Shown here: in pieces, positions 54,687 to 64,000 of the stretch
Numbering within the stretch: position 1 is the stretch's first letter
Layout of the letters: every line of letters starts with the position of its first letter
DNA from: Hydractinia symbiolongicarpus
Taxonomy: Eukaryota; Cnidaria; Hydrozoa; Anthoathecata; Hydractiniidae
Length of the DNA: 64,000 nt
Direction: 5' to 3'
Assembly: GCF_029227915.1 (NCBI RefSeq)
Contig: NC_079879.1
Coordinates: forward strand, 21,342,501 to 21,406,500
Notes under the pieces: generated by a model
What the model was told of the DNA's origin: nothing
Seen by the model: the letters and a program-made list of their open reading frames with translations, nothing else
The model's database searches: none
Program-made: the position numbers and the translations under genes

Positions 54687-57600
54687 TTAATCAGGTAGCA
54701 AGTCATCGCCAATGTCATCGTCTGCAAAATCATCGATTTCTGTTTGCTGCCTGCCACGCCCTCCTGCTGTTTTTGGACGAGATGGAGCGTCACCCAAAGG
54801 ATCAGCGTAGGTTGCATCTAAATACAATGAAGAAACAGTAGAATTACATATCTACACATATAACTGGAATATGTTTCTTTCTATGAAAGACTACGGACAA
54901 AACTTTCTATGGAAGACTATGGACAAACTCTCCATGAAAGACTATGAAAAAAAGAGTATTGTAATGGAAAAGCATGTATAAACGTTCTGTCTAAAAATAA
55001 ATAAATAGAAAATAAAATCTTTTATGTTCTTACCGACTTCGTTCTTTCGAGTTCTTCCACTGTTATTTCGTTCGGGTGATATCGGATTACTATCGCTTTC
55101 AGGTGAAACTAAATATTAAATAGTGAATTCAAGACTACTTTAGAGGAAGAAACTTTCTCCATTCACAAAATCATGAAATAAAGGGAAATTAACTTTCGTG
55201 TTAATAATTTTTCGCAAGAAATTATTTGCGTTAGGCATAGGTGTTATTATTTGTTCACGAAGGTCTTAAAATTACACGTGGAGTTACTATAAAACAAATA
55301 AACAAAATATAAACAAAACCCATAACTTTGAATTGATTTAGGAACTAGTTAACAATTAATAATAAGTATGAAAGTGAAATATGAAAAAAAAACAACTTTT
55401 TATTCCACAGAAAACAGGATAAATAAAAATTTGCGAGAAAAAAAAAATCACAAATATTCTAAACATATTTCGCAATCAAGCGTTCTAAAGGTTTTCGCAG
55501 GGCTTAACATTTCTGGGTCAAAAATCGCGAAATTGCAAAAGTTTCTTGCTTTAAGGGATAGCAAGCGAAACTAATTTTGTGTTCGATTTTTAATTAAAAT
55601 TAGGAGATGTAAACAAAATAACACCATTATTCTAACAGCTTTCTAGTTTTAGCATGCTGTTCTAATATTTTCTAATATTTTCTCATATTTTCTCATATTT
55701 TAAGAAAAATAAACTACATACACAGTTCTTCTCTTTTTGATGTTGATTCAGGTTTACCCGAGCCAACACGAGAACGCCCACTTCCACCTCGACGATTACC
55801 ACTTTGAGCACGCTAAATGTCGTTCAAAGATAATAACGTTTAAAACGTTTTTAGTGAGTGAAGAAAGACAAAAATGTAAGAAAGTCACAAAACATAACGT
55901 TTTGACAGGAAAAAATATTAAGGATGCAAGATAGAACTTACTTGCTCCTTTTGTACCAACGATTTCCTGAATTTTTCCATCTTTGCTCCATACTCTTTAG
56001 CTTCTTGCATTAAACCTTGATCTTGACAGAGTCTCGTCAAAAACTTCAAACCTAGAAAAAGGCAAGCAAAACGTTGAAAAATGCAACAAAACAGCTAAAG
56101 TTAGGGGTCTGTAAGACATAATTTAATTTTCTTCTGTAAATTTGACCATGGTTAAACCATGGTTTGACCATGGAAATTTTTCAGTGTAACATGGGGTTAG
56201 CGCATAACTATACACTAGGCAATTAACATACAGTCAACTTACAGTCTAAATTTTCTGGAAATTTCTTGTGAATCTCTTTATAGGTTTCCATTGCTCTTCC
56301 ATAGTTACCTTAAAAGAATTGAATACCAGTGAAATCAAACCAGACATGCGAAATATTTGGAGAAATTGTTAAAAATGGTCTGAAAATTGTTAAAAAAAAG
56401 CCTAAAAATGGTCTATTATCCGTTCCCTTCACTTTTAAACTACCTGCTAATTTCACTAATGTTTCTTGTCTGGCAGGAATAAGCATTTTAGGCGGAATTT
56501 CCGCGCTATTTCTGACTTGCTGCTCAAATCATTCTGGAGCGAACACATAACATTTAAGAAGTGCAACGAAAGAACGATGGAGAGTTTTTTTTATATGCAA
56601 CAACTGCCTCAATATACCCAGAATTGCTGATAAAAACAACTTTTGAGAATCAAAACATTAACTTTTCTTCGTGAGTAGAAAGATAAACTTTCACAATTAA
56701 AAATTACTATTAATTGCACTGGAAAAACTGTATTTTCACCATTTTGTTAATATAGCCATATTCTTAATCACAAGTTCAAAGGGACCTGGAGCGAGTTTAA
56801 CAATCTTCGGAAAAAGTTACGAAGAAGAAGTTCGTAATGGTGGTTATTTTTTCCATATTTTGGTATTTACTTCTTATATATAATGAAAGTATGGCTATTG
56901 TGGCTATGTTTTATTGTTACATTTTATTGGCCAAATATAATATTTAATGCAGGAATCCCTTGAAAGAACAAGCCTAATGTCTCTCATTTATATGTTAGAC
57001 TATTAATACTTGAATATCAATATATTCAAAAGCTTTTGAAACGTCTCAGGTGGCATAAATGCAAAATAAATACAACTTTATCCAGTAGGATCAAACCTTA
57101 AGATCAATCTAAAGACCAAAAATTTCTATGTCGATATTAATTATTCAAAAAAATTGTGTCACAATTTTTATGCATTTTCATCAGCAAAATTATCTTAAAA
57201 ACAAAGATGTTAACTTTTGGCAATAAATACATTTTCCAAAAAAAATTGAAAACACATTGCACATTCGATTTTATGTTCATTCGAACTGCTCAGTAAAACG
57301 TTCTGGGTTATCAAAAAATTGCAATAGCTGGAAAAATTTAGTAAACAGCTGATTTTATTATTTCTTGTTTGTTTTTCAGAAACTTAAAAAAATATATCAT
57401 TAACATTTCAATAACACACTTGCTCATAATTACACAATAGTACAAACAAAATTGATTCAAAATTTTAAAAATCTGAGTGTTTAAAAAGAAAAAAGAACTT
57501 AGGCTGGTGTTAAAAGGATTAACAGAAACAAACATAATCAAATATTCTACTCTATCAGCATGAAATCAAAAACTTCCAATCATAACATTCCCTATCTAAA

Positions 57601-60600
57601 ACAATAATTAAGTTGTCGAAATTCATTTCTTGAAAACAACTACTGGTGAATTAAAAACCTTACATAAATTATTAACAGTAAGGGGGAAAACGAAACGAGA
57701 CAACAAAGAATCTTTAATTTACTTCCTACTATGAAACCATATTTTGAAACAACAAGACAAAAATCTCTTAATAACATGATTGAATCATAAACAATGCAAT
57801 ACTGGGTGAGGCAAGGGGAGATTTATGTAATTTTTAACGAACAAAAACTATGTGTTTAAGTTTGATACGTGGGTCATAAAAAAACAAGCTCTTTTAAGTA
57901 AAAAGAAAAAAAAAGAAAAAAGAAAGAAAGAAAAAAGATAAGGTTTTAAATAAGCAAATATTAAAAGATGCAAAAAATAAATCTGTTTCAGACTAAATAA
58001 CAAAACACGGTTTAGGATTATTGTTAATTGCATATTGAGAAATAAATAAGTTGAATTACAAAAGCCAGTTGCATTCTGCATTTCTGATTGAAATGAATTA
58101 ATAAGTCTTCATGACATGGTCGAATATAAACATCTCCAAGAAGAAATCGAATTTGTGAAGAACAAATGTAAAATGGCAGATAACCTAATGAATTTCACAG
58201 ATTTATCAAATGGCACATGTCAGCGTAATAAATTTGCACATTACTCAAATGGTAAGTCAATGCAAATTTCATAGTGGGTACAAATTTAAGAGATTTTTAT
58301 GGACAACTTAGAGGATTTTGGGGTCAAATGTAAAGTGAAAACACTTAAAAACGCATAAACACTATTTCATATTCTAACAGATTTTGGCAAATTTTTAGAA
58401 ATAAATAGAGAGTTACTAATAATCAAGTTTTTCATTTTTTAAATACCAGAGAGACTATTCATTTCGAATTACAGTAACTATGAAATATAATTCATCATTC
58501 CTAGTGAAGATAAACTAAAAAAGAAATAACTAAAAGTTACTCTTTAAAAGAAATGGATGTCACCATTGTCAACAATTTTAGGAGATTATAGGAGGAATTA
58601 TTATTTTGACTAAAATTTTAGGGTTATTAGGAGATTTTAGTAGAGTTTAAGAGGTGTGGTCACCCCAAATTTTGTTTAAGGAAAAATGACCATGTAAAAA
58701 TACATGATGCTAGTTTGATAATAAACAAAAGAAAATAACAACTGATAACTAAATATCCAACAACAATAACAACAAAATGTCTCGTAACCAATAATAACAA
58801 AAAAAAAATGTTTGTGGTTACTTTATATGACTTACGTTATAGATACACTAGATGATTCGACTGATATTGGTGAGTTTAAATGCATTATACTCTTTTACTA
58901 TTTCAAAACTTTTGAGTAACATTAGAGATTAATAGCTAGACATGAGTTTATTTGTGTAATCTTTTTGACATTCATATTCAAAGTTGTTATTAGGAAACTT
59001 TCTAATACCATTTTTATATTTCATTACTTAGAAATCACTTACAAGACTGAAAACAAATTGGAAGCGATACGCAGGAAGAAAATTAAACAACATGCAAATT
59101 TTTTCATAGAAAATAGCACATTACATGGCTTCCATTATTGTTTTGATAAAAAACATAAAATCCGAAGAATTATTTGGATTTTGCTTGTTAGTGCATCTGT
59201 TGGTTTTCTATTAGAAAAACTTTATCAAAGTACAGTGAAGTTTTTTGAATTTCCATTCAGCACTACAACATCAATAACATATACAAGCGAAATTGAATTT
59301 CCAGCAATATCTTTATGCAATTTAAATGATTATCGCACATCGAAAATGGAAGGAAAATTGTTGCATACCTTGTTAAAAACAGAAGAAAGCAAACGTAATT
59401 ATTCTGCAATATCTGGCGAAGAGTATGCAGAAACAACCAGAGGTGCAAACCACAGGCTTAGTGACATGTTGTACAGCTGTGAAATAGAAAATCGGCAATG
59501 CACTTATAGTAATTTCTCCATATTCTATCAAACACAAGGAGAAAGGTGTTACACCTTTAACACGGGAGAGAAAGCAGACATTATTAAAGTGGGTGGTACT
59601 GGATCTGCAAAGGGCTTAGACATCATTCTAAATATAGAACATTACGACTACTACCATGATACAAAGGATTCTGGGATGCGCTTGATCATACATGATCAGA
59701 ACGAAACACCAGTCAGAATGCAAGGAATAACATTGACACCTGGATTTACTTCGTTTGTACAAACAATGAAGAAAAAGGTACGTAAAAGTAAAAGATGACA
59801 TCTCACATTAAATCGACATTGTTTACTAGGGTACTAGGTGAATTGACCGCTGGAAAGTTGCCCCCCCCCCCCCCCCGTTAAAATTGCCCCCCAGAAAATT
59901 TCCCCCCAGTAAATTGCCCCCTGGAAGATTCCCCCCCCCCCAGAGAATTACCCCCCAGAAAATTGCATCCTGAAAGATTGCCCCCTAATAAAATGACTTG
60001 TACTTTTTTTACAAGAATCAGGAAAATATTTTTTTATTCGTGTTCAGCCTGGAATTGTTCTTATTTCGGTCTTATATAAATGATAAATCTAAGAAGAATA
60101 GGACAATCATTATTCAAACAAAATAACACCATTTTTTATAGCAATAAAAGAGACAAATTCTCTTAAAAACTATACAAAGTAAATGTGTAACAAACGTATT
60201 TAAAAATTAGTATAAATGCTAAACTAAATACAATGTACAAAGTAATACAAAGCCAAGTTACGGGCAATACTGCGTAGGTATGCATCCTTTATCGAGGTGT
60301 AGCAGGATCCTCCCAGATTTTAAAGTATTGAAACACGAACAATAACCACGTCTCCTATTTGCATAATAGGCAATATCGTCACTTAACAGCGTGGCCATGT
60401 ACAAAAAATTACAAAAAAAACTTAAAGATCAGATGTCAATTTTTTTCTTTTTTGGGGAGGGCAATTCTTCGAGGGGCAATTTACTGCAAAGCAATTCACC
60501 AGGGGGCAATTCTCCAGGAAGCAATTCGCTGGATATCGTTTACTAGTTGTTTTAAACCCATGGAAGAATCCAATTAAAAGTTTTTTTAAATTTATTGTGC

Positions 60601-63600
60601 TATGTGACAACTACAGTAACAAAAAATAGAGACAATAAAAATAACAATTAATTGCCTGTGACTTTGCCTGTACACTAATTAATAACACAGCAATTACACT
60701 ACCTGTAGTGTTAACTTGTCAAGATAAATTGGCTTACAGTAAAATTCTCAGCTAATCAAACTGCGTCATTTTTCGTCACATGGGTTGCTCTAACCAATTA
60801 AGATGTACACAAACACACACAATTATAGAAATGTCAGTCAGACACAGTTAGCGTATTAATAAAAGAGAAGTTTAAGTGATGTTATAATGCTAACAACATA
60901 AAAAATGTTGCTTAAAAACCACAGTAGTTGAATTTGATAATAAACCTCAGTAGTTGAATTTGATAATAAACCTCAGTAGTAGAATTTGATAATAAACCTC
61001 AGTAGTTGAATTTGATAAAAAACCTTAGTAGTTGAATTTGATAATAAACCTATCTGTGGGGCTGCACTGATTTCTAAAATTTTAAAAAGTTAAGTTATGT
61101 GAACATATTTGAATTTTAGACGACCAATTTGCCGAAACCGTATAAAACAGCATGCGGAGCAAGACCACTAAAATACTTTCGCCATTACTCAAAAAACACA
61201 TGTTGGTTGGAACGGTTGACAGACTATTTGGTTGAAAAATGTCGCTGCAAAGATGGTTTTATGCCAGGTATCACTTCACTTGTTTAAATGTTATCTGATA
61301 ATAAGTTTTGCAACTAACAGGTTAATATAACATGCTCACAATCATAATAGGTTGATGAGTATACAAATGATAGCCAATAGATTAATTCTCCCAACTCATA
61401 GATTCATTTTTTATGATTATGCAATAGGAAATGCAAGAGTATGTTCTATTCATGAACTTCAAACCTGTGCTTGGCCAAATTGGGGTAAGTTTAACCTGAT
61501 AATAAAGATAAAATTACTGTTTCTACATTGGTATATATTCACATCTTTGTTATGCCTGCATTTATCTTATAGAGAAGTTCAAACATGTGGAAGACATAAA
61601 TTGTCCAATCGCATGTGAAGTAAATTATTTCGATACTCTTGTTTCCTTTGCACAATTCCCCTCAAATAAGTTTGCTGATTTCATTGCAGCTGACTTCAAC
61701 TTAACAGGGAACACACAAGAGAATCGAGCCTTTGTCAGGTATTACTTAACTTTTTTTTATTATAATTTTTCACACAAAAGTTCTGCAATAAACTGTACAT
61801 TTTTAAAAAAAATATTTATAGGGATAACTTTTTGAGAGTGCTAATCTACTTTGAACACATGAGTGTTCTCCAAATGGAGCAAACACCATCATATGATTTA
61901 ATGATCTTTCTGGGTAGGCATAATTTCATTTTAATCTGCATCTGTTCATTTAACAGGGTCTTTCTTTTTATTCTTATTTATTATTTAATATCCAGCATAT
62001 AATTTCTTTGCAAAATATTTATTTAATATGTCACATTTTTAGGAAAGGGATTATCAGATTTTTTATACTGCCTAAATAGAAAAGCCACTAACCTAAATTG
62101 TACTGTCTAGTAAATTATCATAATTAAAAATGCAAAAGGAAAAACACTTAAATAAAAAACATTTTCATATTTTTTACGCAACATTGATAGATAAAAAATT
62201 AGTATATTACTTTCTTAGTAAAAAAAACCAATAGCAAAAACAAAGAAAGCTGAAAGCAAATCTATCGTCTTTTTTTTAGGTGATATTGGAGGCCAGTTGG
62301 GACTGTTCCTTGGAACAAGCATTCTTACCTACATTGAGTTTTTTGATGTTTTGGCAATGATTATATACACAAAGTACTTTGAAATATTCAAAGCGAAACC
62401 AAGAATATAAGAAGATGACAATTATAAGATTTGTAATTTCAAAATATTTATGTAAATAAAATATATTATACATAGTAATGCAACATGATGTATACGAGAA
62501 ATAAATTTATTGAAGTTATATAACTGATAGTAACAATATGATCCTATTGTTATGTCGTCTTTGTTCTCTTGTCATGTGACCGAGATAAAAGAGAGGTGGT
62601 TCAAGCATCACATGTTGGTTTACTAGCCTGACCTAACTATTAACAAATGTATCCAACATATATGGTTATTTATTTTATAAATAAAGTTATGTTTAGTTGA
62701 ATACAATGAATCAGAAAATAAGTATTTTTTTTGGTTAATTTAGGAGAAAACATTTTGCTATTCACTGGACCTAATAAAAATAAAAATCATGGGAAAACCG
62801 AATTAGATCATACATTAAAAGTATGTTCACAAAATTAGCAAAAATAAGAACAACAAGATGTACAAGTTATACAACCAACCTCCTTCTCTTTCTTCCCTAA
62901 AAGTGCAAAACTACAAGACTACAGTAACTCAAGTCTTTATCGATCTAGTGGTCTATGCATTTATAAAGTTTTAACAAATTCAAAAAATATTCTAAACACA
63001 ATAAAGAAGCAATGCCTAGACTGCAATGTTGCACTAACAAGCTATATTAAATGATAAATCTATAGAATTTCAGGTCACTAATACGTTACTTGACCATAAA
63101 AATTATACCTGATTTACGATAGCATGTTGCCAGCATCAGATGCCATCTAACCTCTTGAGGTCTACATCAAGACAAGTTACTTATTAACAATGGGAAAATG
63201 GCTAAACAAATATAAAATGTTTTCTCCTTTGTCAGATAAAATAAGAAAAAACCAGCTCCATCTTCTTCATTGCAAAAATTCTACCCGTTTTTCTCCTAAT
63301 AAACTATCACTGATTGTATGATACTTACTGAACTTGCACAGCTCTTTCAAAATATGAAACTGCTTTCTCAATAAACTGTGCATCTATGTAGTATCCACCC
63401 AACCATACAATTGTGTCAATTGAGGATGGATAGTAGCGATATGACTGAAACACAAACAAAACATGTAAAAAGTAAAAGAAAATATACTAAAATAAAAATT
63501 AAAAACTAAATAAACACCATAAAAACAATAACCGAATCTAGACTTAATGGATTTTTTGATCCCGTTCATTAGCTCCTTACTCTTACTCCAGGTTTAACGT

Positions 63601-64000
63601 GTACCTTCATCAATATATAACATATCTATAAAGCATATATTTTCTTTCTGCTCTTTGGGTTTCTTTTACATAATAATAATTAATTATTTTTATTTGTAGT
63701 GTGACTTAAACTAAACTATAATGCCTTACAATATATTAAAACAAGGTGGCAAACTTTGAAGTTTGTTAGTTCTTTTGAAGCTCATTAAGAGAAGAACTTT
63801 TGGAAAAATATTTACACCACCAATCACAATGATTTCCGTGAATTTTAACCATTTCTAAACATTGCTTAAAAGAGGCATTATTTGCAAGTTTTGGAAATGA
63901 GTGTGAACTCTGATTGAGTATTGATTATAAAATTATCAAAAAAGCATACAAACAACAATCAGATAAGCCTACCTCATACATATATTGGAATGCTTGTGAC
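54687..64000 (-). CDS. IFT88: Intraflagellar transport protein 88 (IFT88/polaris), C-terminal part
   Basis: TPR protein of the IFT-B complex, required for building cilia. The window holds the last 222 residues; the gene continues past 64000. Exons: beyond 64000 to 63973, 63444-63329, 63161-63109, 56308-56243, 56051-55942, 55812-55722, 55108-55034, 54817-54687. Phases join throughout. Diagnostic pieces are SQAFQYMYE/SYRYYPSSIDTI, WLGGYYIDAQFIEKAVSYFE, EVRWHLMLATCYRKSGNYG, METYKEIHKKFPENLD, then a Gly/Arg/Ser-rich stretch and the acidic family tail DFADDDIGDDLLPD. The donor at the end of exon 55812-55722 is taken as GTATGT because only that keeps the frame. The 6.8-kb intron 56309-63108 contains a complete DEG/ENaC gene on the other strand. 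Confidence 0.95.
58827..62410 (+). CDS. DEG/ENaC/ASIC-family sodium channel subunit, 7 exons
   Basis: Trimeric amiloride-sensitive-type channel subunit of the plasma membrane; in Hydra such channels are gated by RFamide neuropeptides, but the ligand here is unknown. Exons 58827-58869, 59032-59777, 61120-61267, 61428-61484, 61573-61738, 61822-61913, 62280-62410 join in phase to 460 aa. The start is the ATG at 58827, whose short exon ends at a GTGAGT donor and enters exon 2 in frame; an in-frame ATG at 58965 lies in the intron and is rejected. Motifs: STLHGFHY (His-Gly gating motif, 43-50) before TM1 (61-79), FPAISLCN after TM1, cysteine-rich extracellular domain (NTCWLERLTDYLVEKCRC, CPIACEVNYF), then GDIGGQLGLFLGTS and TM2, with the selectivity triplet GTS at 429-431. 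AATAAA follows near 62455. It lies antisense inside an IFT88 intron. Confidence 0.93.
59830..60537. mobile_element. 708-bp MITE with 9-bp target duplication in a DEG/ENaC intron
   Basis: Flanked by the direct repeat GTTTACTAG (59821-59829 and 60538-60546). The ends are imperfect inverted repeats of about 36 bases sharing GAATTG, CTGG and TTGCCCCC. Each terminal region is built of short AATTGCCCCC-type units, including a run of about 16 C residues near 59861-59876. No coding frame. The 9-bp duplication suggests mobilisation by a Mutator-like transposase. Confidence 0.82.
60922..61050. repeat. 26-bp minisatellite, five copies
   Basis: Units CAGTAGTTGAATTTGATAAT plus AAACCT, nearly identical, about 70 bases before the acceptor of DEG/ENaC exon 3. 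Confidence 0.95.
62411..63108. other. IFT88 intron downstream of the DEG/ENaC gene
   Basis: AATAAA near 62455 and again near 62680 may end the channel transcript. Nothing else recognised. Confidence 0.5.

Noticed and set aside
58965-59031. ATG at 58965 as start of the DEG/ENaC gene
   Set aside because: This stretch is intron: the upstream exon 58827-58869 has its own ATG, a GTGAGT donor and matching phase, and an acceptor lies at 59031.

Overview
This is an AT-rich window from an intron-rich invertebrate animal genome, most likely a cnidarian and perhaps a hydrozoan. The clues are metazoan housekeeping and ciliary genes (PAXBP1, ATG101, ENO4, IFT88), a DEG/ENaC channel of the kind expanded in Hydra and its relatives, GT-AG introns, and dense SINEs, MITEs and minisatellites. 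The species call is inference. Exons were assigned by eye from translated similarity, splice sites and matching phases; nothing was searched against a database.

Layout. (1) Positions 6408-37148, minus strand: a PAXBP1/GCFC1 orthologue in at least ten exons. Its intron between exons 6 and 7 is about 21.8 kb (10636-32392) and contains three complete, intronless, same-strand paralogous genes (14260-15615, 22857-24155, 29846-31171). Each predicts signal peptide, ligand-binding lobe S1, TM1, a pore loop with the potassium filter TTVGYGD, TM2, lobe S2 and TM3. This is the plan of the prokaryotic potassium-selective glutamate receptor GluR0 and is the most interesting system in the window. (2) 37978-38637, minus: intronless ATG101. 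(3) 38.7-44.3 kb: a transposon patch. It holds a Tc1/mariner-type TIR element that landed in a SINE, a TTA-flanked Harbinger-like element carrying the same ~53-bp satellite in inverse orientation, and a dead Mutator-like element with a 9-bp target duplication. (4) 46554-53547, minus: ENO4, twelve exons. (5) 54687 to beyond 64000, minus: the C-terminal half of IFT88. Its 6.8-kb intron hosts a complete seven-exon DEG/ENaC channel gene on the opposite strand (58827-62410), which itself carries a 0.7-kb MITE in an intron.

The first 6.4 kb and the long introns otherwise hold repeats and no gene I can support. The ion-channel genes (three GluR0-like, one DEG/ENaC) are all guests inside introns of unrelated housekeeping genes. 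The hosts suggest no functional link beyond shared chromatin or transcription.
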